The translations under genes and the position numbers were made by a program. From Cyprinodon diabolis (lineage: Eukaryota; Chordata; Actinopteri; Cyprinodontiformes; Cyprinodontidae), in assembly GCA_030533445.1 (NCBI GenBank), contig CM060065.1:4514341-4578340 (forward strand): a stretch of 64,000 nt of DNA, read 5' to 3'. The notes under the pieces are model-generated. The model saw only the letters and a list, made by a program, of their open reading frames with translations. It was not told where the DNA came from and ran no database searches. Shown piece by piece: positions 12,416 to 25,126 of this stretch (its first letter is position 1; each line of letters opens with the position of its first letter).

Positions 12416-14654
12416 AGATTATACGAATAATGTAAGGCAGTCATGCAGCTGTAAGGTATGATAGGTATTAAAATTAACAATGGTAATTTAGATTAAATAA
12501 ATTAAATTTCTTATATCCAGTGTCTTTTTGACAAGATTTTGACAGAATTCAGGAAAATAAGCTCATTGATTGAAGAGCAAAGAAATTGATTGCTTGAGGA
12601 AAGCTTCCTTTTAAATAAGCCAGCTTTCCTTAAACAAGCTGAATATGGATCAGTTAAGATTTCCGGGCAGGAATGAGAAGCATATTGTAAAATGCAGACA
12701 AGTGCATCCAGGCATATTGCAAAACAAAAATGACACCTCAACATTCCAAATAAATCTTTTGATTGGTATGAACTTTTTCGGTTTACTTTCCTGTCTTGTT
12801 AGCACAAAAGCCCCTGATTAAAGCTTTGATTACACTGTTTGCCCCATGGGGTTCACATGATTAAATGCTCATAGGGGTTCAACATGGAAATGTAGAGACG
12901 TTAAAATCCTGCATCAGAAAGCTGAGAAACTTTTTGAAATAATCAAGAAAACATGAGACTGAATCTCCATATTTAAACATTAAACAAGTGCTGATTCTGC
13001 AAAAAACCCAGCTCTTTATTTTTCTGCTAACACCGCCTACACCAGCATGTGCAAGAAAACAAGGTGACATGTTGGAAAGAAGCAGCAGAGTAAGAAGAGT
13101 GTCTCAGCTGAGGTTATATAACATACAGTATGTTCGCCCTTGATTGGCTACAAATCATGAACATACTTGTAATGTTTATTTCAGTGATGGTGCTTTCAAA
13201 AATGATGGCAAAGTGCAGACATGCATGTTTGCTCAGCTGGATTTTCTAGCTTTAAAATATTTATTTTTTGTGCTTGCTTGTGGAGAACAAACCCCACACA
13301 GTTGATACCAAATATTAATGTATAGTAAGTTGTTCAAAAAGACAATCCTTTTTAAAAAGTTCAATACCATATTTAAACCACTTCTTTTTACCCTCACTTT
13401 GAATACGGTGATCAGTCCCTGCTTTGGACCACCTGTCTCCAGCTAAAGCTGTCCCTGGAAATGTCCCAGTTTTACTGTTTTATGAATAAGGGGGAAAATG
13501 TTGTGTGAGGACTGTTATTACGGTAGAATGTGAGCATGGGCATGCTGCACGCAATAACAGCCTTTAGCTAGCTGGTAACAAATAGATGAGGAGAAGAGAG
13601 CAACGCTATTAAAACAGACGAGGAAGATTTGTTGTCACAACCGATAGCAGCTGATGGGAAGCTAACCAGTGTTATAGTGAGTGAGTTAATTGATTCATTT
13701 GATTTGGATTGGGCTGACCATTGTGATAAATATTTGGTCAGTTCGTAGGCTAAAATGTTACCCAAAATGTAACATAAACAAAGCTAATCAACAAAAAGTA
13801 ATACAAGACCATTGGCTACAGCTTGCATAAGGAAAAGAGCCTCAGATGAAATTATTAAACACTATGATTGGAAACTCCTTGTAAGGCGCAAATCTTCGGT
13901 AGTTCTCCAAGGATCAACAAGGGTTCGCCTAAAGCTGTTCTTATAACTAATTGGTGACCTTTAGTTTATATCTTCAGATAGTTAGTTATTGTAAGTAGAG
14001 TTATAAGTTGTTTTTATGATTGGGATTTATGAGCATAGGCTTCCAAGCTTGGTTTTACTTTTCTACCACTCGGTTTGAATGTATGAAAGTTTCAAATAAA
14101 AAAAATAAGAGGCATTAAAAGGAAAATGGAATGAGACAAGACCTGCATGATCTGAGAATGATGGAGAAAGATATAACAGCCCGTTTAATGTTTATTTATT
14201 AGGTTGTTTTTTCTTGTATTTCCAAAAAAATAAAAAATAAATATTAAAAAAACAGCTATTTTAAAATATATCAAGTGAGATAATAACAGTAAAAAATCAT
14301 TATCATCATAATAAGGATAATATGTATGAGTACTTGTGCTACAACAAAATCTGTGACTGACAAGACCAAAGCATCTCTAGAGCTATCTACTAACTCTAAC
14401 TTCACTGCATTCATTCCTACACCTAAAGAAGTCTATAGTGAGATACATGTAGCACCTCCTTAGGTCACAATGTATTATGGGTCAAAGATTTTCTTGTAAC
14501 ACCTGAATAACCCCAGTATTTGATCTAAAAATTACCAGCTTTCAACAGGTGTGTGAAACAAGAATCTTATGTTAACTATTAAATTGAAAGTTTTCATGTA
14601 GTACATACTGATGTGTTTCGAATGGATTTTGATGCGCATTGCCGGCGTTATATC
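12416..14654. other. Noncoding stretch with one shared repeat
   Basis: No exon seen. The segment 12,555-12,670 (GAGCAAAGAAATTGAT, AAACAAGCTGAATATGGATC) recurs at about 18,555-18,625, so it is an unnamed interspersed repeat. The rest is AT-rich with no recognised feature. Confidence -1.
12555..12670. repeat. Unnamed interspersed repeat, copy 1
   Basis: Shares GAGCAAAGAAAT and AAACAAGCTGAATATG..TCAGTTAAGAT with 18,555-18,625. The copies differ by indels. No family could be assigned. Confidence -1.
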
Positions 14655-15268
14655 TCTAAAGATATGCTGCTATAGGCTTAGACTGCTGGAGGACATAGGG
14701 AACCCTTAATCATTCTGCTTCATTCCATTTCAATTTTTCAATTCAACAGTATTGGTTAGTTCTTTAACGTTCTGCTCTCTCTGATTTTCTCATAGTAACT
14801 TCATCTGGTTTTTTCCTGTTTGGGTATGACACCTAACCGGAGAGAAATATCAACTGTGCTGCTGCCATCCCCACCTTTCTTTAAAGATGTTGGAGCTTTG
14901 TGTCTTTTTTCAGTGTAGTCCTTCTCTGCTTGGTTGTGTCTTTCCCTGACAGGGCCGCCTGAGAAGCTGGTTAATAGTTGCCTTTGGTATCTCTGCTTCT
15001 TTTTCTATGTCTCCTTCTCTCTCCTTGAACCCCAGTCTGCCTCGGCACACTGAGCCTGGTTCTGCTGGAGGTCTCTTCCTGCAAAAAAAGGGAATTTTTC
15101 ATCTCCACTGTCACTACAAGCATGCATAGTATGAGGGATTGCCTTCGAGTCAATGAGTCGATGCAATCAGCAGGTTTTCCTTAAATAGAAAACTTTGAAC
15201 CAATCTGACTGTATGATCTGGTTGAACTGTCTCTGTGGCGCTACATAAGCTGAAATGAATTGAATTCA
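14655..15268 (+). mobile_element. L2 LINE 3' UTR copy
   Basis: Begins at TATGCTGCTATAGGCTTAGA, runs through the shared 3' UTR (GCCTGGTTCTGCTGGAGG; AAGCATGCATAGTATGAGGG) and ends in TGAAATGAATTGAATTC. No coding sequence remains. It is more diverged than the copy at 9,535-10,627. Confidence -1.
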
Positions 15269-16777
15269 GACATCACACAGCAGCGCTTACTCATAACCGA
15301 TGTCAATGTCTCTGTTTTTATAATAAGCTGCTAAAAATATTATGATTAAATCATAACAAGATGAAGGAAGGTAAGAAAATAGTTCAGAAGTGCTCAAGAA
15401 GCCTTGAAAAGCTAACTCTAACTCTGTTAAACTCTTTGTTGAATCAGGCTAAAGCCCTTCTTGTTTTAGGTGAGCTGAGGTTCTCAGCTGATCTAAAAAC
15501 AAATTAAACCAAGTTAAACATGACTAAACTAGACAGAAAGACTGAAAGAAATCACTGCTAATAATAAGAGTTATACAATGAATGTATTTCAGTTTTTTTT
15601 TTACTTTACATTTGAATGAGTTGGAAAAGTCAAATCACTGATCTAACTCATTATTTACTGATGACTCTTAAACTTCTAAAGCTCTAAATCTGTTTTCTCT
15701 TCACTGTATGTCTTGACCAAACTTGACAAACAGACATTTTCCCAGTGGGAGGGAGTGATAATCTGTTAATCTCTGCAAACGGAACAGCAGGAGGGACAGG
15801 CAGAGATTGATCTCCACAAAGCTTCTGAGATGCTCTTTAGGAGTTTTAGATGGAAGCAGTGAAGGAATGATGACTGGATCCTAACAAGACATTTTAATAC
15901 ACCAAGGCAAGGATGTGGAGGAGGAGGAAATGTGGATTGGAGAATGGATGAAGAGATCAACAGTAGTAAAAGAGATAGGGAGTGAGAGATTGATGAAAGT
16001 CCTGAATAAATGAAGGGTTTAGAGGAGAGATGCAAGGATGGAAGTCAAGGAAATGCAAAACGTATAGAGGCAGATAAATCTGAAAGAAGTCGGTGATCAA
16101 CCCTGTTTACCTCCTCGATTAAACAGTTGTTTGACTTCATGAGGAGGAAATTTACTGGATTTCAAGAAATGTTATTTTTTTGCCTTGTTAAACTCATCCG
16201 CTTCAATAAAATATACCATATCTGTAATTTAATTCTTTGGAAACCTTGATCACACACACATAGTAAACGCTGCAGTCTACACGTCATGCAAAATTATCTA
16301 GAGCAATTTAAACTAGTTTTAAATTATGGGAAAAAATCAATATAATGCTTTCTGTTCCTCAAAGACATTCACTTTGTCAGATCTGCCCAAAAGGATGGTC
16401 ACCTGTTACAACTAACTCTGATTCATCCACAATCGAGCTTCTATTAGAGAAGAGTCTTTATTACAGAAACCAATAAGATTTAACCCTTTGATATTGTGAC
16501 TCTGCACTTTTTGGTTCTGTTTAAGTTTTCTTTTTAAGTTTTCAGTTATACTTTTTATTCTTGTCTTTCTCTAGTGTTCTCTAGTTTAATGGGTTAATTT
16601 CCATTTTGTGTTATTCTAGTTGTTTTTGGTTATATTTTTGAGTGCATTTGTTGAGTTACTCTCTGTTGCCCCCTTGTGTTTGTTTCCTTTCCCCTTGCTT
16701 CCTTCTAGAGGCTTCCATCCACACCTGTTCCTTGTCAGCTCATCAGTCCAGTCTTTGTTGTGTCTCCCAAATATGTG
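15269..16777. other. Noncoding stretch, nothing recognised
   Basis: No credible exon or repeat family. A T-run lies near 15,592-15,602 and a purine-rich block at 15,900-16,060. Confidence -1.
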
Positions 16778-17940
16778 CTCTGTTCGAAAACCTAAGACGC
16801 GTTCTTAGAAGGCCAGATTCGAAGGGCGATTCATAGCGCGGCGCCGAGGTCTGGTTGGATTCCAAGACTCCTAGTTATGCGGCCTTAAAATGCGTCCTTC
16901 TTTTTGCCCGATTTGAAGGACGGGTCCGATGTATCCTCGGTATCCTTGGTTATCCCAGGATTCATTGCGAGACCAAGCAAGCCGGCTGTTCAGAGGAAAG
17001 GTTACTTGGCGCCGAACAGCGGTGAAAATTGGAAGTTCTGTTTAATAAAATACAGTCTGTGAATAGTTCCGTCTGAGATAAATGAAAATAGTTGTTTTAA
17101 TGGTTATTGAGTCAGATATGTGGCGGTAATGTTTGATTTATGTAAAGGTTTTTATCTGTTACTGTGTAAATGGATTTGGCTGTAATTTAAGGACAGATTC
17201 TAATATATCTGCAGTGTGGGGACTATAAATCTGATAGGATTTTTATCTTTTTATTGCTGTTTTGCACAATATGCTTAACTAAGTATTTTTTGTTGTTGAA
17301 TATTAGAGATTTTACAGATATATTTTTATACATAGATTGTTTAGATTTACTTATATATTTCTACCCCTTTTATAGAATAGAAAATCTCTTTATTGTCCCA
17401 CAATGGGCAAATTTACAGCAGCAGAAAGATGATTGAAAATGGTCACACAAATGTGGACCTTAGAAAATGTATAAGAATAACATAATAGGTAAGAGTTTAA
17501 AAAAAAAAAAACAATACAATTCTTTAAAGTGCTTTAACAATATAAATTGGAGAATAAATAACCAATATGCAGCTATGGAATTTTTTACAGTAATGGATAT
17601 TTAAAAATAGCAGCAACATCAGAGATTATTTTATTCCTGCTCCCGGTGGTTGGAACCTTTATTCCACTCTGGATTCTTGTGAGTGTATTTTTTGTTCACT
17701 TTACAATAAAAAAGAAATAAATAAACAAACAGTTCGGTATTCATTCTTTTCCTGCTTTGTATGTGTCAACTTTCACGGTTGCTAAGCAACAGAGCATACG
17801 GCGGTAAAACCCGCCGAAGGGTAGACCTGTTAGGATTCACAGCCAAAACTCTTCCGGTCTCCTTATTTTCAAGGACTTCGAAGGATCCAGTCTAGGTAGA
17901 GCGCGTCCTTGGAGGATGCAGCCCAGGTTTTCGAACAGAG
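16778..17940. mobile_element. TIR-bounded DNA element, unclassified
   Basis: The ends CTCTGTTCGAAAACC and GGTTTTCGAACAGAG are inverted repeats. Subterminal similarity continues (ACGCGTTCTTAGAAGG at the left; the reverse complement of CGCGTCCTTGGAGGATGC at the right). Inside is AT-rich sequence, with a fragment at 17,374-17,425 (TTTATTGTCCCACAATGGGC) that resembles a common fish repeat tail. No target duplication was certain, so the superfamily is open. Confidence -1.
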
Positions 17941-18554
17941 CCATACTCTCCATGTGCAGTTCCTGTGTGCTGGTTCCTCATCTTTTCCTGGCTCTTTATG
18001 TGTGTCTTCCCTGAGGTCCCCCAGATCCTGGCTTCCCGTATCTGTTATTTTGGATTTTTTGATTAAACCTGCAAGACTCAGCTCTGCCTCCTGGCCTCTG
18101 AATTTGGGTCCTCAAAAACCTCCACCCAACTCCTTTTGATATGTGCTACATATATAATAATTGTTTGTAAACCTGTTCTTTAAGCAGTTCCTCCCTGTTC
18201 CTGACATTAGTGTAGAGCTCTCCTCTGAGATCTATGGCTGCTTCTAGCCTCTTACCCACAACTGTGAGTTTTAGGCCAAAGCTGGCATGAATTATGGCCA
18301 ATCCCCCTGGGATTTGTGGAGAAAGCAGTCAGATCCCGAGCATACACCACAGGGGTAGGGTATATAAACTGCCCTCTGCAGGTTCCTCAGTGCCAACAGG
18401 ATACCTGGTTTTACCACCTCTTCGAGGCCAGCCAGAGCCAAGCTGGTAAAACAGCGCACTTTTGCAAAATTCCGCTTCCTATCAACCAAATAAAATTGGC
18501 AGCCTCCCCTCCATCAATGTTATTTATTAATTGAAATGGAAACTTACCAAAGAT

Positions 18555-18625
18555 GAGGAGCAAAGAAATGGATATCATTTCATTTTCAGCTTTCTTTAAA
18601 CAAGCTGAATATGAATCAGTTAAGA
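18555..18625. repeat. Unnamed interspersed repeat, copy 2
   Basis: Matches 12,555-12,670 in GAGCAAAGAAAT and AAACAAGCTGAATATG. It ends just before the TIR element at 18,642. Confidence -1.
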
Positions 18626-18641
18626 TCCATATTTTATCCAT

Positions 18642-19279
18642 AGATCTCTATTTATTCACTGGATAATAATACAGATTTGCCAAATACAGATGTCCCAAAA
18701 CTGCTACATTAAGGACGTATATGTAATATATATCTAATTACATCTTACTTATGATTTCAAGATTTTACATCAGGACTGAATTACAAGTACATGTCTCTTA
18801 ATGCTATAGTATTTTTCTATTTGCTAATTGTGCATGCATGATGCCATATACCTTTATGCTGTGTCTGTGCATCATCCTTTAAAAATGTTTGAGTTGCTTA
18901 TTTTTCCTTTAATTGACTATACAATATTTTTCAACACATGATTTATTCAAATGTGAAATACAACAAACACTACTTTATATTTCCTAACATTACACATAAT
19001 GTCAATGTCTAACTCAGTCAGTATATTCGAGTCAGTCCGAGATAGTCAGACTAATGTTATGTTACATACATACTATGGGATACATCGGCATATATGTGGA
19101 TTTTCTTGGTTAGTACATCTACTTACTACGAAGTTACCTATGAAACATCTTACCACAGCCGGCAACTCATATAGGCATTTTTATGGCGTGTCTCTGTGGG
19201 AGTGGGGAGTACAAATATGGCGGCTGGTGGCTTCATTTTTTTTCAGGCTATCAGCATTCCAGTGAATAAATAGAGATCA
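18642..19279. mobile_element. TIR element related to a THAP-bearing transposon
   Basis: The terminal inverted repeats are GATCTCTATTTATTCACTGG at the left and its complement CCAGTGAATAAATAGAGATC at the right. The right third is the reverse complement of the fragment at 26,039-26,340 (shared blocks include GGGATACATCGGCATATATG and GTCTGACTA), where a THAP-like start codes MPFCVAFGCKK. In this copy that start is degraded. A P-element-like or other THAP-encoding parent is an inference. Confidence -1.
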
Positions 19280-19369
19280 GGGATTCTATCCATCCAGCTA
19301 TCCATCCTTTTTCTCATGTTTAGTCCTTGTCAAGCTTGGAGTAGGGCCGGTGCCTATATCCGGCTTTAG

Positions 19370-19510
19370 CAAACAAATTAGTGACTCCACCCTTTCACTG
19401 AATTACAGGATCTGACCAGGAGATTACCCTCCCCATTAGATCTTAATGTCCGCAAATCATGACAGAAAGAATATTTTAGTACAAACATTGATGTTTAAAA
19501 AGGAATTGTA
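19370..19510 (+). repeat. Unnamed interspersed repeat E, copy 1
   Basis: TGACTCCACCCTTTCACTGA, TTAGATCTTAATGTCCGCAA and ATCATGACAGAAAGAATATT recur at about 37,485-37,600 in the same orientation and at 48,030-48,135 inverted. No open frame and no recognised family. A Kolobok-like MITE follows the 37.5-kb copy. Confidence -1.
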
Positions 19511-21549
19511 TAGGGTCCACCCAAAGACAATCAAGGAAAAAGGGGAAATTTTGAATAGTTACTACTGTACCTGTTTGCAAACAGCTCAACGTGCTTCTTC
19601 CCATCTAAGAAATTGTCCGTAGGGATATTAGATATTCCACAGCCGCTCTCTGTGCTGAATCACGCCGACATATGACTGAAAGCATGCGACCCTCGTGAGA
19701 TGTGAGCTCAGTGCGAGATTACACAAGAATAGAGGTGGCATTCCAGATGGTGGCCCAGTGAAAACTGGATCGGCAATTTTTTATCCTTTGAGCGAAGTTT
19801 CTGAGCGGAAAAACAGCCATACAATTTGCCTTTTTTTTTAAAGTGCGTACAATGTAGGGCTGTACGCATGGCTAGCTAAACGCCTGGCTTTGATACACCA
19901 AAATTAAATTCTGTGCCATCAATTCCGTCGGACACATTGGAATCTGGGTATCAGGTAAGACTGACCAGAAGGAAGCAACTGTGGAAAAAGACCTAAAAAA
20001 AAGGCTGTTTTTAGTTTACCTTGAGGGTGAATTCGATTAGATTTCAGATACATATTTTAAAAATAAAATTGTATTAAGATGCATACTGTATACTGTAGGT
20101 TTTCTTGCATTTCACAATTATGCTGTACAGTATGTATTAATAGATTCCAAGAAAAAAATTTTACTAAACGATATTGAAGTCTGTGAATAATCCCCCCAGA
20201 ATTTTCAATTAAAGGTGATAAATCTATTAATTTATATGTATGTATGTAAGTATAAATGTATTGCCTCCCAGCCCCCCTTACAAAATGCTTTGTAGTGTTC
20301 TATCCCTCATAACCCTTGTAAAAATAAAGGAGGTATAAACAAAGTGGAAGTTATTAATGCATTTGTTCTTATTTTCAGCCTTGATCACACCCAGTATGAG
20401 AATTAAACTGTGTAGAAGCTGTAGACCAGTAAACTAAAAGCATGCTTTGCATAAATGCCAGTCTCTGGAGCATGTGTCTTCAAAGGTAACACAGATACAT
20501 AATGCTGATGGAAAACCTGTGAATGCAAAAGGTTCCTGCTGAGTTAGTACCACCAAGACATTGCACTGATTTATTTTTGCTATTAGAAAGAAAAAAACCT
20601 TCAATGCAAAATGCTTTATTATCAGCACCTGTTTTCTCTGCATTGTTAATGGTAGCTCTGTGGCAGTGCTTTCGGACAGCCTCTTTTTGGGTTTTTTTTT
20701 GCAGTGTTGCCTGCTTCCAATGCTAAGACGTTTGTTTGTATTACCTGGACCGTCAGCCTCAGCCATTGGGAGGAGTACTGTAAGTGAAAATGTGTTCAGC
20801 TTCTACACCACAAGACATGTCAGTAACAAGTAATCGATCAGTCAGTTTACCGGAGTACCAGCCAACATGGGTGCATGTAGTCCATAACAAAACCCTTCCC
20901 TCTGAGCTGCCATACCTTTGTATCAGCAGCAAAGCTACAGGCTCATCCTGTTTTTCTCAGTAGCCCTGTAATTCAGTGCCCTGCTTTTATAAAAGCTGCA
21001 GCTGAAAGAAATTATCTGGAGGTTACTTTTTCTTTCCTTTTCTATCTGCTCCATGTATGTTGTTTCTTCCAGTATTTTCAAACAGATGGCACACACTGAT
21101 AAGACATGACAAAAAAATACATATTTGCCACAGTACAGCACATTAAACACTCAGCACTCCCAAAACTTACAGCCAGCGGGAAATTGCTCTCTCTAAAGAA
21201 CAGACATTACTTTTAATGAATGCTTGGCTCCAGCCTTCGGGGTCCCTGGACATTTTTTGCATTTTTTAATGGTATAATTGCATAATACTAGCTGTCTTTA
21301 TGGAAAAAGCATAAAAAAGAGTTGAATTTTATTTTTTCATCATTTGTTTTCTACCCAAGTCTACATGTATTTAAAGTAAAGCAATTTGTGTCTCTTGGTG
21401 GCTCCACTTGTCCTTGAATTCAATTCAAATGTATTATTATTATTTTTTTTTTTTTACTTGCTATTTATGCTCAGTGGCTAAGTTGCATCAAAATGTAAGC
21501 TGAATTATAATGTAGAAAAAATAGTTATTTAAGAAGGTTAAAAAAATGG
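19511..21549. other. Noncoding stretch, nothing recognised
   Basis: No exon-like frame with family motifs, RNA gene or named repeat recognised. A T-run lies at about 21,446-21,456. Confidence -1.
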
Positions 21550-22412
21550 AGGGTGTCCTGTGTCAGCTATGTAGAGAGGACATCAAGGCAATGAATGAGT
21601 GTCTGACTGACTACATAATCTTCTGTCTAGATAACCTCATCCCTACCAGAACCATGAAATACTTTTCAGATGATAAACCATTGATCAAAAGTTAGCTGAA
21701 GGAACTGCTTAACAAGAAAAAAACTGCATTTAAGAAGTTTAACAGATTATTAACGAGGAGTTTACAGAAGCAACGTAAGTTTAAGATATAACAAAGCAAG
21801 GAGGCATAGAGGAAAAGACCAGAGATCAAACTCCATAAACACAATATCAGATATGTGTGGTCAGGTATGAAGAAGATCACAGGCTTCAAGCAGACGGATG
21901 ATCAGTGGGGTTGTAGTCAAAATCAGAATAACTGAGACCAAGGAGTACTGACACAAGGCCAAGACCTTTAGAGGCCAAGAACAAGACTATATAAGGTCTT
22001 CGTCTCAGCCTCTAAAGGTGCTGGCCTTGTCTTTGTCTCAGTACTCCTTGGTCTTGGTTTGTGTGGTCTTTACAACAACACTAACAATCTGACAGATGGA
22101 AGTCAGGACAAAGCAAATGAACTGATTATATTTTTCAAATGGAACAATCTCAGTATCTTTCTCTCCTGTCCACAGTAAACATCCTGTCCTCGTCTGCCAT
22201 TTGCTCTCCTGCTTTTATGACTTTGTTATCGGCCAAGTCAGAAGATGTTGCTGCTCCCTCCACCTTTCACCTTTTTGTCTCTAGAATATCAAGTCAAGGC
22301 AACTGGAGAGACTCAATGGTAATACATCACAAGGTCCTGATGGTGTCAGCCCCAGAGTCCTGAAGCCTTATGCAGAGCAGTTCTGTGGGATTCGACAGCA
22401 CCTCTTCGCCCT
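21550..22412 (+). pseudogene. Rex1/Babar-type LINE remnant, copy 1
   Basis: Conceptual translation across frames gives TDYIIFCLDNLIPTRTMKYF, LLNKKKTAFKKFNRLL and VWSGMKKITGF, the endonuclease-to-RT linker of Rex1/Babar LINEs. GPDGVSPRVLKPYAEQ (about 22,335-22,380) is the start of the RT domain. Stops and frameshifts are frequent. A palindromic insertion sits at about 21,925-22,070. RT blocks with the catalytic residues are missing because the copy ends where a TIR element begins at 22,417. Confidence -1.
21925..22070. repeat. Palindromic insertion inside the Rex1 copy
   Basis: The left arm GAGACCAAGGAGTACTGACA (near 21,936) and the right arm TCTCAGTACTCCTTGGTCTT (near 22,036) are near-exact inverted repeats; CCTTTAGAGGC and GCCTCTAAAGG also pair. 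The whole forms an imperfect hairpin of about 130 bp between VWSGMKKITGF and the RT start, so it looks like a foldback insertion. Confidence -1.
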
Positions 22413-22416
22413 TATA

Positions 22417-23022
22417 CCCCATTTACACTACCCTTGAAAAACTGTGCCGAGACCGGTCCGAGCTCAGTAACTGAGATAACTTAACGTGTGTAAATGGAAA
22501 GCAAACTGAACTGAACCGAGCTAGACACAACCGAACCGAGCTAACTGCAGACCAGTTCCAGAGGTGGGCTCGGCTCGGTTTTTCCCTGGCTCGGTTCTCT
22601 GATAACAAGAGTGCATGAGCAGAACATGTCATCTCCGTCTGGCTGCACAACCGATTCGCCCTCTATTCCAGTAATTGGCGGAAGTTGCTTGCCGACCAAC
22701 ACAAAACAGAAGAAGAACAACTATAAACAACAATCAAAATATTTTGATTTGCTTAAATCCCTACTTCTTGGTCTTCTTCTTCTTCTTGTGTATTATGGCG
22801 TTTGACAAACAACTTTTGGTGTATTACCGCCACCAACTGCTTGATTTCCTCCTTCAATACTGGCAGTAATACCGCAGATCGTCACTAGGAGGCGAGGAGT
22901 CAAGGCACCGAGATAGCGTGATGTGTAAACAGTCATCAGAACCAAGCTCGGCCTGGTTAACTGATCCGAGCTCAGACCGGTCTCGGCATTGATCGGTTTT
23001 TCAAGGGTAGTGTAAATGGGGT
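22417..23022. mobile_element. TIR element (MITE-like), about 606 bp
   Basis: CCCCATTTACACTACCCTTG at the left and CAAGGGTAGTGTAAATGGGG at the right are exact complements, and the similarity extends through the GAAAAAC/GTTTTTC type ends. TA dinucleotides flank both ends (22,415-22,416 and about 23,022-23,023). Subterminal repeats of GACCGGTCYGAGCTC type occur on both sides. No transposase. It sits exactly between two Rex1 remnants. Superfamily not assigned. Confidence -1.
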
Positions 23023-25010
23023 AATACATCTGGTCAGAGAGTTTAATGTTGTTAGCATTACTGCTGTTTATGTACCCCTCAGCGCTAATACAAAAGAGGC
23101 CATGAAGATTCTATATCAGGTTATCTTTGAGCTTCAATTTGCACACAAAGGGGGAATTTTCATCATTGCTAGGGATTTTAACCAGGCTAACTTAAAGACT
23201 ATGCTCCATCATTTCTACCAACATGTGTAGTCTAGGTGATAACACTATAGAATTGGTTTGCTCTAACATCAAAGATGCATTCATATTGGCTCCCTGCCCA
23301 AACCTTAGGTCGTCAGATCATTTTTCTGTCATGCTAATTTCTCCAGACAAGCTCCAGCTACTCAGGGCTAAACCAACAGACAAAGTAATCTAAGTATGGT
23401 GTGAAGGGGCCATAGAGAAACTCCAAGACTGTTCTGAATGCTCTGACTGGAATGTGTTCAAAGTTGCAGGAACCTCTGACAAAAAACAAAATATAGATGA
23501 GCATGCCATCAACAAATGCATTGAAGACGTCAGCATCCAAAAGAACATCAAAATCCGAGTAAACTATATACGCTGCTTAAATGGGGAGGTTCAGAAATCT
23601 CTAAAAGCACCGAACTCAGCTTTTAAGTTTGGTGATAAAGCGGCACTGAGGACAGCACATGCCAACTTAAACTGTGCCATCAGATCAGCAAAGCAGAAGT
23701 CCAGGATCTTTTCCATAATGCCAGCAACACCAGTAGGATGTGGCAAAACATACGGGCGATCACAGACTACAACACACCCTCCCCCCCATAGACACAGCAA
23801 ACCTCAGTGAGTCTGGGTCGGACAGAACACCTCAGATGTCATTGATCTAATCACAGGCCCCCCTCGGGGCTGCATCCTGAGCCCCCTGCTGTTCACCCTG
23901 ATGACACAAGACTGCGTCGCCAGGTAACCACCACAACAGAGACTGATAGGGTTAATAATCATAACCACTTATTGTCCTAGAAATAAAAACCAAACAGAGC
24001 AAGTATTCATTTCTTTTCTGCAGAAAAGTGAGAGAGAGAGGACAGACCAAGGGTGAGACCCCTTGAAAAGTCTGTACTCAACTCTGTCCAAACCTCTCTT
24101 TTCTGCTGCTTTTATTATTGGACTTCAGAGGAATTACAGGAGTGGTCAAACGTTACCAGGAGGAGTCTGATGATATCAGGAGGGGTCAGAAGTAATCAGT
24201 CACCTATGGCTGCATAGGTAAATAATACAAGGCCCTGAGAGGAATATTTGCTCTCCTCATATAGAACAATACTTTATATTCCTCGGCCAAATGCCTGTAA
24301 CTTGAAATAAAATGATAAGATATACATTTTTCTAACAGAGACAACAACAAGCATTACTACAGAGAAGAGGTGGAGCAGCTGGTGGACTGGTGCAGAGATG
24401 AAAACTTGATCCTGAATGTGGAGAAGATGAAGGAGATCACCATCAGCTTCAGAAAAAAACCTACCTAACCACGCTCCACTGTTCATCAACAGCTCAGCTG
24501 TAGAGGTGGTCAGCAGCACCAAATTCCTGGGAATGCACATCACAGACACCCTCACCTGGACTGAAAACACCACCTCACTGGTTAAAAGGGTACCAAAGGG
24601 CTTGTATTTCCAGAGGATGAGGAGAGCCTACCTTCCGCCCATCCTCACAACCTTCTATAGAAGCACCATAGAGAGAGATCTGACTAGTTGTCTCACTGTA
24701 TGGTGTGGGGGCTGCAGCAACACAGACTTAAAGAAGGTGAGAATAGTGGTTAGAACCACAGAGATCATTAGGGATCCTCTTCCCTCCATGAAAAGACATT
24801 TCATCTCAGTGCGGCATGTCCCGAGCCTGTAATTATCTGTGATGCTTCACACTCACACCATGGACTGTTCTCCTTGCTCTCTTCTGGGAAGACGCTTCGC
24901 AGCATTCGATGCAGGTCCAGCAGATTCCGAAACAATTTGTTCCCCACCACCATCAGACTGCTGAATGTTGAGAAACTCTAAATCATGTCACAGACTCTGC
25001 ATATAAGATC
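23023..25010 (+). pseudogene. Rex1/Babar-type LINE remnant, copy 2
   Basis: Conceptual translation gives REFNVVSITAVYVPL, IIARDFNQANLK and SSDHFSVMLIS (AP-endonuclease core), then SGDK-like linker NSAFKFGDKAALRTAHANLN, PPRGCILSPLLFTL (RT block), YREEVEQLVDWCRDENLILN, and STKFLGMHITDTLTWTENT with QRMRRAYLPPILTTFYRSTI (thumb). All are hallmark blocks of Rex1/Babar LINEs. It is 5'-truncated and has many frameshifts. A 390-bp insertion at 23,944-24,333 removes the region where the catalytic FADD-type box should be. Confidence -1.
23944..24333. mobile_element. Unclassified 390-bp insertion with a 9-bp direct repeat
   Basis: AACAGAGAC occurs at 23,935-23,943 and again at 24,334-24,342, exactly flanking sequence that is foreign to the Rex1 coding blocks on either side. 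No obvious inverted ends, LTR hallmarks or frame are seen. Confidence -1.
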
Positions 25011-25126
25011 TCTTCTTTAACAAATCTGGTAGTTAATGATGTTACCTTCCCAGCTCTATGGCTCCTCTCCGTGGTTCAGAACTGCTGGGTAATAAAGCTA
25101 AGACCCGTCCGAACTTAGCTTGGCTC

